DNA from: Sphingomonadaceae bacterium
Lineage (GTDB): Bacteria; Pseudomonadota; Alphaproteobacteria; Sphingomonadales; Sphingomonadaceae
Direction: 5' to 3'
NCBI GenBank assembly: GCA_030147805.1
Contig: JASBUR010000020.1
Span: 1 to 64,000, forward strand
Length of the DNA stretch: 64,000 nucleotides
In this document: one piece after another, positions 39,271 to 46,087 of the stretch
Numbering within the stretch: position 1 is the stretch's first letter
Layout: every line of letters starts with the position of its first letter
Made by a program: the position numbers and the translations under genes
The notes under the pieces: generated by a model
The model's database searches: none
Told to the model about the DNA's origin: nothing
Seen by the model: the letters and a program-made list of their open reading frames with translations, nothing else

Positions 39271-39516
39271 ATGCCGGAACATCCGCCCACCGATCAGCTG
39301 ACAACCGAATTGCTTGCCATCTGGAAGGCGCAGATCCTGGGACAGGTGGGCCTGCTGCGCACGCTCTGCGCCAGCGGCGTCCTTGCGCCCGAGCAGGCGG
39401 TCGACTGGCTCGACGAATTCGCCCGCAACCTCGATCCCGACAGCACGCTGGCCGAAGACTTCGTACGGCCGGTGATCAGCGAGGCGCGCGCCGCCTTCGG
39501 ACGCGTCAGCCAGTAG
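39271..39516 (+). CDS. Small helical hypothetical protein
   Basis: 81 aa, MPEHPPTDQLTTELLAIWK..., with amphipathic helices (ILGQVGLLRTLCASGVLAPEQAVDWLDEF) and normal amino acid balance, unlike the chance frames around it. There is no clear Shine-Dalgarno site. Function unknown, presumably cytoplasmic. Confidence 0.5.
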   Translation: MPEHPPTDQLTTELLAIWKAQILGQVGLLRTLCASGVLAPEQAVDWLDEFARNLDPDSTLAEDFVRPVISEARAAFGRVSQ

Positions 39517-39623
39517 CGACGCCGCGCCCACGGCGCCAGCCCGCGCATCCGCCGGGCGAAACCAACGCCCGCGACGCTCGTTGTCGAAATCAGTCGACGG
39601 CCCTGTGTTGCCCGAGGTGTAGT

Positions 39624-39902
39624 GTGGCGTATTTGAGTATCGATCCGGCGCTGCTCCAGCGCGTGCGCCTGGAGATCGCGGCGCAGCCCGACGGGCCTCC
39701 GGGCTTCGACCGGCTGGCCGATGTCGGTCGCGAGCGGTTACGCGTTCATCTCGAACGGCTGTTCTTCGGCGGTGAGCTCGCGGCGCACTGCAGCGTGATC
39801 GACGGCCGGCTCGATCTCGATGTGCGCCGGCTGACGCCCTACGGGGTGCTGGCCATGCACGCCGAGCTGGCCCGTGACCGGTCGATGCGCCGGGACGCCT
39901 GA
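39624..39902 (+). CDS. Small hypothetical protein
   Basis: 92 aa from GTG 39624 (read M-AYLSIDPALLQRVRLEIA). A GAGG lies about eight bases upstream. It holds a helical first half and a beta-like VIDGRLDLDVRRLTPYGVLAMH. The open frame continues upstream, but that part has shadow-like composition, so the start is uncertain. Its stop overlaps the last bases of the convergent transporter gene. No family recognised. Confidence 0.45.
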   Translation: MAYLSIDPALLQRVRLEIAAQPDGPPGFDRLADVGRERLRVHLERLFFGGELAAHCSVIDGRLDLDVRRLTPYGVLAMHAELARDRSMRRDA

Positions 39903-40739
39903 TCAGAGACGCATCGTCGCGACCCCGGCGGCGATGACGATCGCGGCGATCCAGCGGCGCGGCGCGACCCGCTCGCCGAGCAGCAGTGCCGCGATCGCCA
40001 CCGCGAACAGCACGCTGGTTTCGCGCAGCGCCGCGACCATCGCCACCGGGGCCTGCGTGAACGCCCAGATCACCAGCGCATAAGAACCGAGCGACAGCGC
40101 CCCGGCGAGCGTCCCGCCCGCCAATCCGGGCCGAAGCGTCGACACCACGGCCGCGCCGCGCGTGGCGATCGTGTAGGCCGTCATGGCGATGCCGTCGACG
40201 ACGAACATCCAGGCGGCGAAACCGATCGCGCTCCCCGCGACGCGCGCGCCCGCCGCATCGGCAAGCGTATAGGCGGCGGTGAAGGTGGCGGTGCCGAGGG
40301 CGTAGAGCACCGCTCGAGCCGGCAGCCGGACCTTCCCGCCCGCCCCCGTCAAGACGACGACACCGACGCCGATCAACGCCACCGACACCATGGCCTGCGG
40401 TTCCAGGCGCTCTCCGAACAAGACGAAGCCGGCGAGCGCCACCAGCAGCGGCGCGCTGCCGCGCGCCAGCGGATAGACCTGGCTGAGGTCGCCGTGCGCA
40501 TAGGCGCGGATCAGGAACAGCTTGTAGCCGGTGTGCAGCAGCGCGCCGAGCGCGACGAACGGCCACGCCTCGCGCGCCGGGATCGGGACGAAGGGCAGCA
40601 GCAGCAGTGCGAAGCCGCCCTGCGTCAGCGCCAGCAGCAGCATCGAGGCGAAGCGGTCGGTCGAGAAGCGGACGAGCGCGTTCCAGCTGGCGTGCAGCAG
40701 CGCCGCGAGCAGGACGGCAGCGAATACCAGCCAGCTCAT
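39903..40739 (-). CDS. EamA-family (DMT) transporter
   Basis: 278 aa with ten hydrophobic helices in two EamA repeats. The first starts MSWLVFAAVLLAALLHASWNALV and the second near LYALGTATFTAAYTLADAAG. The loop LPVYPLARG-like segment (SQVYPLARGSAPLLVALAG) and ALRETSVLFAVAIAALLLGER are characteristic of DMT exporters. The ATG at 40739 begins the first helix. Substrate unknown. It is divergent from an XRE regulator, which might control it. Confidence 0.88.
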   Translation of the reverse strand: MSWLVFAAVLLAALLHASWNALVRFSTDRFASMLLLALTQGGFALLLLPFVPIPAREAWPFVALGALLHTGYKLFLIRAYAHGDLSQVYPLARGSAPLLVALAGFVLFGERLEPQAMVSVALIGVGVVVLTGAGGKVRLPARAVLYALGTATFTAAYTLADAAGARVAGSAIGFAAWMFVVDGIAMTAYTIATRGAAVVSTLRPGLAGGTLAGALSLGSYALVIWAFTQAPVAMVAALRETSVLFAVAIAALLLGERVAPRRWIAAIVIAAGVATMRL

Positions 40740-40767
40740 CGGCCAGCGCCGTTCGACGGGGACATTG

Positions 40768-40785
40768 CCAAATCGGCACCTTTGG
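40768..40785. promoter_or_regulatory. Possible XRE operator in the divergent region
   Basis: The inverted repeat CCAAA-N8-TTTGG lies in the 85-base gap between the EamA transporter and XRE regulator starts. Arms are short, so this is only suggestive. Confidence 0.3.
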
Positions 40786-40824
40786 AAGATTATCGGGAAC
40801 CCGTCTGGTTTAGATCGGTCCGCC

Positions 40825-41400
40825 ATGATCACGCGCATCCGCGAAGTCCGCAAGGCCCGAAGATTGACGCTGCACCAGGTTGCCGAGCGCTGCGTCCCGC
40901 CGACGACCGCGCAGACGATCGGGCGGCTCGAAACCGGGATGCGCACGGTCAGCGTGACCTGGCTCAATCGCATCGCCAGGGCGCTCGACGTCGAGCCGTC
41001 CGAACTGGTCAGCCTCCCGGACCGCGCCGACGTGCCCGTCGTGGCGCTGCTGCGCGGCGACGGCGTTTCCGCGCCCGCCCGGCCCGCGGTATTGCTCCCG
41101 CCCGCTCCGAACAGCGCACTGGTGGGCGTCAAGGTCGAGGTCGCGCAGGGCGATTATCGCGCCGGCGACCAGATCTGGCTCGAACGGCTCGACCCCGCCG
41201 ACTATCCGCGCGCGCTCAACCGCGACGTGCTGGTGCCGCGATCGGCCGGGCGTTTCGCCTTCGGGCGGCTCGCCGCCACGGCGCCCGAGAAGGAGGGCGC
41301 GCGCGTCCAGCTGCTGCCGCTCACCCCCGGCGCGCGCCAGCAGGTGATCGCCGATGCGCCGTGGATCGCCGTCGTCCGTCTGCTGGTCCGGGCGCTGTGA
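40825..41400 (+). CDS. XRE-type regulator with C-terminal beta domain
   Basis: 191 aa. Residues 1-62 are an HTH_3 domain (MITRIREVRKARRLTLHQVA, GRLETGMRTVSVTWLNRIARAL). The C-terminal half (about 90-175: VEVAQGDYRAGDQIWLERL, DVLVPRSAGRFAFGRL) resembles the S24/LexA-like beta fold found in many XRE repressors, but I do not see the Ser-Lys catalytic pair clearly. The ATG at 40825 is chosen because the frame upstream is shadow sequence. Its stop overlaps the next gene. Confidence 0.78.
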   Translation: MITRIREVRKARRLTLHQVAERCVPPTTAQTIGRLETGMRTVSVTWLNRIARALDVEPSELVSLPDRADVPVVALLRGDGVSAPARPAVLLPPAPNSALVGVKVEVAQGDYRAGDQIWLERLDPADYPRALNRDVLVPRSAGRFAFGRLAATAPEKEGARVQLLPLTPGARQQVIADAPWIAVVRLLVRAL

Positions 41401-41786
41401 TCGGGCGGCGAATGTTCGTCGCAGGCGCGGTCGCCGCTGGGGCGATCGGCAGCGCCGGTGTGGCAGCGATGGAGGGATCCGGGATGCACGGACTGATCGG
41501 CAAGATGGTCGCGCATCCCGGCAAGCGCGACCAGCTCGCCGCGATCCTGCTCGACGGCGTCGGCGGGATGCCCGGCTGCCTGAGCTATGTGGTCGCGATC
41601 GACCCCAAGGACGACGATGCGCTCTGGATCACCGAGGTGTGGGTGGATGCCGCCGCGCACGCCGCCAGCCTCAAGCTGCCTTCGGTTCAGGCGGCGATCG
41701 CCAAAGGGCGGCCGCTGATCGCCGGTTTCGGCGACTATGTCACGACGACGCCGCTCGGCGGCCACGGGCTCGCCCCGGCAGGCTGA
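41397..41786 (+). CDS. Antibiotic biosynthesis monooxygenase (ABM) domain protein, possibly exported
   Basis: 129 aa, starting at GTG 41397, which overlaps the XRE stop (GTGA). The N terminus GRRMFVAGAVAAGAIGSAGVA looks like a Tat-type signal. From about residue 32 an ABM dimeric alpha/beta barrel domain follows: HGLIGKMVAHPGKRDQLAAI, YVVAIDPKDDDALWITEVW, and HAASLKLPSVQAAI. Family members are cofactor-free monooxygenases or of unknown role. Coupling with XRE suggests shared regulation. Confidence 0.8.
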   Translation: MIGRRMFVAGAVAAGAIGSAGVAAMEGSGMHGLIGKMVAHPGKRDQLAAILLDGVGGMPGCLSYVVAIDPKDDDALWITEVWVDAAAHAASLKLPSVQAAIAKGRPLIAGFGDYVTTTPLGGHGLAPAG

Positions 41787-42083
41787 TCAGTCGGGCTTGG
41801 GTTCGGGCTTGGGTTCGGGCGCTTCAAGCTTCTTCTTCGCCGCGGCTTCCTGCGCCTTGCGCCAGGCGGCCTCGTCGCCTTCCACGGCAGCCGGATCCTT
41901 GTGCGGCTCGACGGTGAGCAGCGGCGCGGTGCGGTCCATCGAGTCCTGGCCGGTACGCGGCGCCTGGACGCTCTGGTCGACCGCCTTGGCGGCGGCGCGC
42001 GCGGCATCGATGTTGGGAATCTGCGGGACGGCCTGCGCCATCGCCGCCGCCGGCCACGCCAGCACCATCAGGAGCATCTTCAT
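41787..42083 (-). CDS. Small exported hypothetical protein
   Basis: 98 aa with a signal peptide (MKMLLMVLAWPAAAMAQA, cleavage near residue 17). The mature part is polar and Ala/Lys/Glu-rich with EAAWRKAQEAAAKKKLEAP and a charged PEPKPEPKPD tail, so probably helical and partly unstructured. No Cys. The start is the ATG before the signal peptide. It abuts the convergent ABM gene. Confidence 0.55.
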   Translation of the reverse strand: MKMLLMVLAWPAAAMAQAVPQIPNIDAARAAAKAVDQSVQAPRTGQDSMDRTAPLLTVEPHKDPAAVEGDEAAWRKAQEAAAKKKLEAPEPKPEPKPD

Positions 42084-42192
42084 CCGCGCATGATGCGCCC
42101 CGACCCGGCGGCCCGTCAAATTTGCCAAGGTTGACGCCCCCTGCCCCCGCTCTCACTGTCGCGGGCAGATCCGCCATCCCCGGAGCCTTGCC

Positions 42193-43335
42193 ATGATCGA
42201 AACAGCCGCCCGCAGCGCCTACAATCAAGACCATGAAATGTTTCGCGATTCGGTGCGGAAATTCTTCGATCGCGCGCTCTGGCCCAACCTCGACCGCTGG
42301 GAGGAGGAAGGCGTCGTCGACCGTGATTTCTGGAAGGCCTGCGGCGAGGCCGGCATTCTCTGCCCGCAGGTCCCCGAAGAATATGGCGGCCTCGGCCTCG
42401 ACTATGGCTACAATGCCGTCGTCGGCGAGGAGCTGAGCTATGCCGGCTCGAGCGCCGGCATCACGCTGCAGTCGGACATCACCGTCGACTATATCAACAA
42501 CTACGGCTCCGAGGAGCAGAAGCGCCGCTGGCTTCCCGGCATGGTGTCGGGCGACATCATCAGCGCCATCGCGATGACCGAGCCGGGCGCGGGCTCGGAC
42601 CTGCAGGGGGTGCGCACGACCGCCCGCCGCGACGGCAATCATTATGTGATCAACGGCTCGAAGACCTACATCACCAATGGCCAGAGCGCCGACGTGATCA
42701 TCGTCGTCGCCAAGACCGATCCCGCCAAGGGTGCCAAGGGCACCAGCCTGATCCTGGTCGAGGCCGATCGCGACGGCTTCGCGCGCGGCCGCAACCTCGA
42801 CAAGATCGGCCAGAATTCGGCCGATACCTCGGAGCTGTTCTTCAACGACGTCCGCGTGCCGATCACCAACTGCCTCGGCGAGGAGAACAAGGGCTTCGTC
42901 TATCTGATGCAGCAGCTGCCGCAGGAGCGGCTCCAGATCGCCGTCGCCGCGCAGGCGGGCGCGCAGCGCGCCTTCGACGAGGCGGTTAAGTTCACCAAGG
43001 ATCGCAAGGCGTTCGGCAAGACGATCTTCGACTTCCAGAACACCAAGTTCACGCTCGCCGACCTCAAGGCCAAGCTGCAGGTCGGCTGGGCGCATCTCGA
43101 CTGGTGCATCAACCGCCACGTCGCCGGTCAGCTGACCGCCGCCGAGGCGAGCGCCGCCAAGCTCTGGCACACCGAGCTGCAATGGGCGGCCTGCGACGCG
43201 GCGCTGCAGCTGCACGGCGGCGCCGGCTACATGAACGAATATCCGATCGCCCGGCTGTGGCGCGACGCGCGCGTGCAGCGCATCTATGGCGGCACCAGCG
43301 AGATCATGAAGGAAGTCGTCGGACGGTCGATCTGA
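42193..43335 (+). CDS. Acyl-CoA dehydrogenase (long-chain/isovaleryl-like)
   Basis: 380-aa FAD flavoenzyme that oxidises acyl-CoA to the enoyl-CoA. FAD/substrate motifs are AMTEPGAGSDLQG and YITNG. The C-terminal motif reads YGGTSEIMKEVVG: the residue that is the catalytic Glu in short/medium-chain enzymes is Gly. The base is therefore likely the Glu in LPQERLQIA (about residue 245), as in LCAD and isovaleryl-CoA dehydrogenase. No electron-transfer flavoprotein or hydratase genes are next to it. Confidence 0.92.
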   Translation: MIETAARSAYNQDHEMFRDSVRKFFDRALWPNLDRWEEEGVVDRDFWKACGEAGILCPQVPEEYGGLGLDYGYNAVVGEELSYAGSSAGITLQSDITVDYINNYGSEEQKRRWLPGMVSGDIISAIAMTEPGAGSDLQGVRTTARRDGNHYVINGSKTYITNGQSADVIIVVAKTDPAKGAKGTSLILVEADRDGFARGRNLDKIGQNSADTSELFFNDVRVPITNCLGEENKGFVYLMQQLPQERLQIAVAAQAGAQRAFDEAVKFTKDRKAFGKTIFDFQNTKFTLADLKAKLQVGWAHLDWCINRHVAGQLTAAEASAAKLWHTELQWAACDAALQLHGGAGYMNEYPIARLWRDARVQRIYGGTSEIMKEVVGRSI

Positions 43336-43432
43336 TCGGAGCGGGCGGGCGCACAGCGCCGCTGCGCCGGCCGAGCAGAGGTCATGAGCAAGCGTCGTTC
43401 AGCGCCGGCCGCCCCGGGGCCTCTGGCGCGCC

Positions 43433-43801
43433 CTAGCGTATGAGATCCTGCGCGCGCGCCGCGTAGAAGCTCTCGGGCGCCGTCCAGCGATCGGGCAGGT
43501 GTCGCTCGCCCCAGCGCGCAATTGCCTGCAGGGCGGGAAGCAGATCGGCCCCCGCCACCGTGAGCCGGTAAGCGCCATGGGTGGCGCCTCGCCGGATCGC
43601 GGCCTGTTCGATGAGCCCGGCAGCCTCCATCTTGCGAAGCCGGTCGGCGAGGATGTTCGTCGAAATGCGCTCCGGCGCGGAGAGGAGATCAGAGTAGCTC
43701 GTCGCGCCCATGACCATCGAGCGGATGATCGCCAGCGACCACCTGTCACCGACGATGTCGAGCGTTGAGGCGATGGGGCAACCCGAGCGAAACGATGTCA
43801 T
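43433..43801 (-). CDS. HxlR-family transcriptional regulator
   Basis: 122-aa winged-helix protein. CPIASTLDIVGDRWSLAIIR at the N terminus is the HxlR signature, with Cys8 in the position used for redox or aldehyde sensing in characterised members. Also ISTNILADRLRKMEAAGLI (recognition region) and the wing YRLTVAGADLLPAL. It diverges from a MAPEG gene across 76 bases containing a large dyad. Confidence 0.92.
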   Translation of the reverse strand: MTSFRSGCPIASTLDIVGDRWSLAIIRSMVMGATSYSDLLSAPERISTNILADRLRKMEAAGLIEQAAIRRGATHGAYRLTVAGADLLPALQAIARWGERHLPDRWTAPESFYAARAQDLIR

Positions 43802-43811
43802 CGCGAAAACC

Positions 43812-43838
43812 TGACTTGCAACTTACAAGTTAGAGTCA
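43812..43838. promoter_or_regulatory. Operator dyad between HxlR and MAPEG genes
   Basis: The inner inverted repeat AACTT-AC-AAGTT (43820-43831) sits within outer arms TGACT (43812-43816) and AGTCA (43834-43838), sharing nearly the same centre. This 27-base dyad is AT-rich against its surroundings and lies right before the hxlR start. It fits a site for the HxlR dimer controlling itself and the divergent MAPEG gene. Confidence 0.6.
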
Positions 43839-43877
43839 TAGCATTTTCGGATCGGTCGAACAGAGGGGGACGGCTCG

Positions 43878-44243
43878 ATGATGGTTACATCGCTTGTTGC
43901 GGCGATCGCTGCCGTGGCGCTGGTGGCGCTGAGCCTCGCGGTCAGTCTGCGCCGGATGAAGGTGGGCACGGAGATCGGCGTCGGCGATGATCCGGTGCTG
44001 CTTCACCGCATCCGGGCGCAGGGCAATTTCATCGAATATGTGCCGCTTGCCCTCATCGCGCTTGCGCTTGCCGAGTATCGGAACGCGTCGCCGACGATAC
44101 TGTGGACGATTGCCGGTCTTCTTGGTGCTGGACGGCTCCTGCACGCGATCGGGATTCTGGGCGGCAGCACGCCGGCGCGCGCGACAGGCATGATCGCGAC
44201 CTACGCCGCGCTGCTGGTCGGGGCGTGGACGCTGGCGTCTTAG
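43878..44243 (+). CDS. MAPEG-family membrane protein
   Basis: 121 aa with four membrane helices. The signature GDDPVLLHRIRAQGNFIEYVPLALIALALAE after TM1 matches the MAPEG family (membrane-associated eicosanoid and glutathione metabolism), including the Arg/Gln/Asn-Glu residues near the glutathione site. LLGAGRLLHAIGI follows. Bacterial members are often glutathione transferases. Divergence from HxlR suggests induction by a reactive electrophile. Confidence 0.9.
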   Translation: MMVTSLVAAIAAVALVALSLAVSLRRMKVGTEIGVGDDPVLLHRIRAQGNFIEYVPLALIALALAEYRNASPTILWTIAGLLGAGRLLHAIGILGGSTPARATGMIATYAALLVGAWTLAS

Positions 44244-44329
44244 AAGCTGCGGCGTCAACGTTGCGGTCGCGCCCGCCCGATCTCCCGCCGCTGCCTCAGG
44301 GGCGACCCGGATCGATCCGGATGCCGCCA

Positions 44330-44749
44330 CTACCAGCGCGCAAACAGTTCCTCGGGCCGGCGAAACGCCTTGAATTCGAGCGCGTTGCCCGCCGGGTCAT
44401 AGAAGAACAAGGTCGCCTGCTCGCCCGGGCGGCCGGGGAAGCGGACGTGCGGCTCGATCACGAACTGGGTGCCCGCCGCCTTCAGCTTCTCGGCCAGCGC
44501 TTCCCAGTCAGGCCAGTCGAGCACCAGTCCGAAATGCGGCACCGGCACATGGTCGCCGTCGACTTCGTTGCGGTGCGCGACGCCGGCGCCGGGCGCGAGA
44601 TGCGCGACCAACTGGTGACCGTAGAAGTCGAAGTCGATCCAGTGCGGGTCGGAGCGGCCCTCAGGGCAACCGAGCACGCCGCCATAGAAGGCGCGCGCGG
44701 CGGCGAGGTCGTCGACGGGGATGGCGAGGTGGAAGAGCGCGCTGGTCAT
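44330..44749 (-). CDS. VOC-family (glyoxalase/dioxygenase fold) protein
   Basis: 139 aa: one complete vicinal-oxygen-chelate unit made of two beta-alpha-beta3 halves. Likely metal ligands are His in [13 protein letters not shown], His in [11 protein letters not shown] and Glu near [15 protein letters not shown] is the standard VOC signature. ATG 44749 is used rather than GTG 44752. It lies ten bases downstream of the RcdA-like gene, so probably co-transcribed. Substrate unknown. Confidence 0.88.
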   Translation of the reverse strand: MTSALFHLAIPVDDLAAARAFYGGVLGCPEGRSDPHWIDFDFYGHQLVAHLAPGAGVAHRNEVDGDHVPVPHFGLVLDWPDWEALAEKLKAAGTQFVIEPHVRFPGRPGEQATLFFYDPAGNALEFKAFRRPEELFARW

Positions 44750-44758
44750 CACCGCTGA

Positions 44759-45244
44759 CTAGAGCGACGAGCGCAGCCGGTCCAGCAGCGCGCGCGCGCC
44801 GCCGCCTTCGCCGTCGGCGGGCAGCGGGACCAGCTGCGTGTCGAGCCGGCTGATCCGCTCGTAGAGGTCGCGGCTGCGCTCGATGATCTCGCGCGAGCGC
44901 ACCGGCAGGAAGGCAAGCCGGACCGGATCGTCGCTGTCGGTAGCGCGGCCGAGCCGCCGCTCGGGGGTGCCGGCCTCGGTCGGGTCGAGTTCGCCGGCCT
45001 GCACCGCCTTCTGCACCAGCAGCCACGACACCACGTGCATCAGCCGTGTCGTCACCCGCAGCGACTCACAGGAGAAGGCGACGCGCGCGACGGGGTCGAG
45101 CCGGCCGCGGTCGGCGGCGCCCTCGCGGTCGAAATAGCTGCGCGCCTCGTCGGCGAGCGTCATCGCCTCGAGATAGAGCGTTTCGACCAGCTTGGGGGTG
45201 ATCGGCGTGTGCGCGACGAGCGTCATATCGGCGGAGTCTGCCAC
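44759..45244 (-). CDS. rcdA: RcdA-like protease adaptor (DUF1465 family)
   Basis: 161-aa all-helical protein of the DUF1465 family. Caulobacter RcdA belongs here and, with CpdR and PopA, brings CtrA to ClpXP for degradation at the G1-S transition. Characteristic parts are YLEAMTLADEARSYFD, VAFSCESLRVTTRLMHVVSWLL and RSREIIERSRDLYERI. It starts at GTG 45244, after GGAGAGGA. It is divergent from hsp20 and followed by a VOC gene. Assignment as orthologue is inferred from family recognition. Confidence 0.72.
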   Translation of the reverse strand: MADSADMTLVAHTPITPKLVETLYLEAMTLADEARSYFDREGAADRGRLDPVARVAFSCESLRVTTRLMHVVSWLLVQKAVQAGELDPTEAGTPERRLGRATDSDDPVRLAFLPVRSREIIERSRDLYERISRLDTQLVPLPADGEGGGARALLDRLRSSL

Positions 45245-45269
45245 AATTATCCTCTCCGTTCATCCGCCT

Positions 45270-45297
45270 CTTGAACCGAAAATGATTAATACCCAGT
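45270..45297 (+). promoter_or_regulatory. Candidate RpoH (sigma-32) heat-shock promoter of hsp20
   Basis: CTTGAA (45270-45275) and CCCAGT (45292-45297) are separated by 16 bases, close to the sigma-32 consensus CTTGAA-N13-17-CCCATnT. It points to hsp20 and would give a leader of about 100 nt that contains the predicted thermometer. Confidence 0.55.
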
Positions 45298-45305
45298 TCG
45301 CAGCT

Positions 45306-45406
45306 GTCCGGACGCCGATGCCTCAGGGGTCGGCGGCACGGACGGCCCGGCCAGACGGCGGGCCCACCACAGACCCTATCGCTTGAATGAAAGGATGATG
45401 GTCATG
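45306..45406 (+). ncRNA. ROSE-like RNA thermometer in the hsp20 leader
   Basis: Three successive hairpins can be drawn. (1) GTCCG/CGGAC (45306-45310 with 45339-45343), continuing as CGCCGA/TCGGCG (45313-45318 with 45330-45335). (2) GGCCCG/CGGGCC (45344-45349 with 45359-45364). (3) GACC/GGTC (45372-45375 with 45400-45403) enclosing ATC-G-CTT against AAGGAT (45378-45384 with 45391-45396). In the third, the ribosome site AAGGA is paired and a single G (45381) bulges opposite it, the hallmark of ROSE elements of alphaproteobacterial small heat-shock genes. Confidence 0.7.
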
Positions 45407-45874
45407 CGTACGTTCGATTTCGCTCCGCTGCTCCGCTCGTCGGTCGGCTTCGAGAATCTCAACCGCCTCGTCGACCTCGCCACGCGCGACGCGTCGGCCG
45501 AAGCGTTCCCGCCCTACAATATCGAGAAGGTCGGCCAGGACGCCTACCGCATCTCGATGGCGGTCGCCGGCTTCAGCCGCGAGGAGCTCGAGCTCACCGT
45601 GCAGGAGAACACCCTCCTCATTACCGGCCGCGCCGTCGAAGCCGAGGGCGAGAAGCGCGAGTTTCTCCACCGCGGCATCGCCAAGCGCGCGTTCGAGCGC
45701 CGCTTCCAGCTCGCCGACACCATCAAGGTGACCGGCGCCAGCTACGAGAACGGCCTGCTCAACATCGAGCTGGTCCGCGAGGTGCCCGAGCACAAGAAGC
45801 CGCGCAAGGTCGAGATCGGCCAGGGGCTGGCCCAGCACCCGGCGATCGAGGGCCAGAAGCTCGCCGCCGAATAA
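45404..45874 (+). CDS. Small heat-shock protein Hsp20/IbpA type
   Basis: 156-aa ATP-independent holdase chaperone. MRTFDFAPLLRSSVGF is the N-terminal arm. An alpha-crystallin domain (about 30-125) follows with YRISMAVAGFSREELELTVQ, LHRGIAKRAFERRFQLADTIKV and ASYENGLLNIEL. The tail lacks an obvious I-X-I. The ATG at 45404 is chosen over in-frame ATGs at 45395 and 45398 because AAGG is nine bases before it and it lies at the foot of the thermometer hairpin. Expected to be heat-induced by RpoH plus RNA melting. Confidence 0.92.
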   Translation: MRTFDFAPLLRSSVGFENLNRLVDLATRDASAEAFPPYNIEKVGQDAYRISMAVAGFSREELELTVQENTLLITGRAVEAEGEKREFLHRGIAKRAFERRFQLADTIKVTGASYENGLLNIELVREVPEHKKPRKVEIGQGLAQHPAIEGQKLAAE

Positions 45875-45900
45875 GCGCGACCGCTTCGGCGTCGAAATCG

Positions 45901-45934
45901 AAGGCCCGGCGCATTCCGCCGGGCCTTCTTGATT
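45901..45934 (+). terminator. Terminator of hsp20
   Basis: Stem AAGGCCCGGCG/CGCCGGGCCTT (45901-45911 with 45917-45927), loop CATTC, followed by a poor T-tract CTTGATT. Confidence 0.65.
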
Positions 45935-45969
45935 CGATCTGCCTATGTCCCGACGCTCCCAAAACGCCC

Positions 45970-46038
45970 GTGCTCAGCTCGTCGAAGCAGGGTTGGCGCG
46001 CTGCGCCGTTGAAGCTCGCCCTTTGACGAGCTCAGGGT
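45970..46038. repeat. Inverted repeat pair of the GCTCAGCTCGTCGAAG type
   Basis: TGCTCAGCTCGTCGAAG (45971-45987) and CTTTGACGAGCTCAGGG (46021-46037) form inverted arms around a 33-base centre. This looks like the common sphingomonad intergenic palindrome family containing TTCGACAAGCTCAG. It lies between hsp20 and the dioxygenase gene. Confidence 0.6.
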
Positions 46039-46087
46039 CGCGCGCAATAGACGGCCTTCGTCAGAAGAAGCGGCGGGGTGGCGGCCC

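Noticed and set aside
38865-39290. A 141-codon minus-strand frame
   Set aside because: Composition and lack of start signals suggest chance; it also overlaps other chance frames.
41787-43215. Long minus-strand frame across the acyl-CoA dehydrogenase gene
   Set aside because: Only the first 98-codon exported protein at its end looks real; the rest is antisense shadow.
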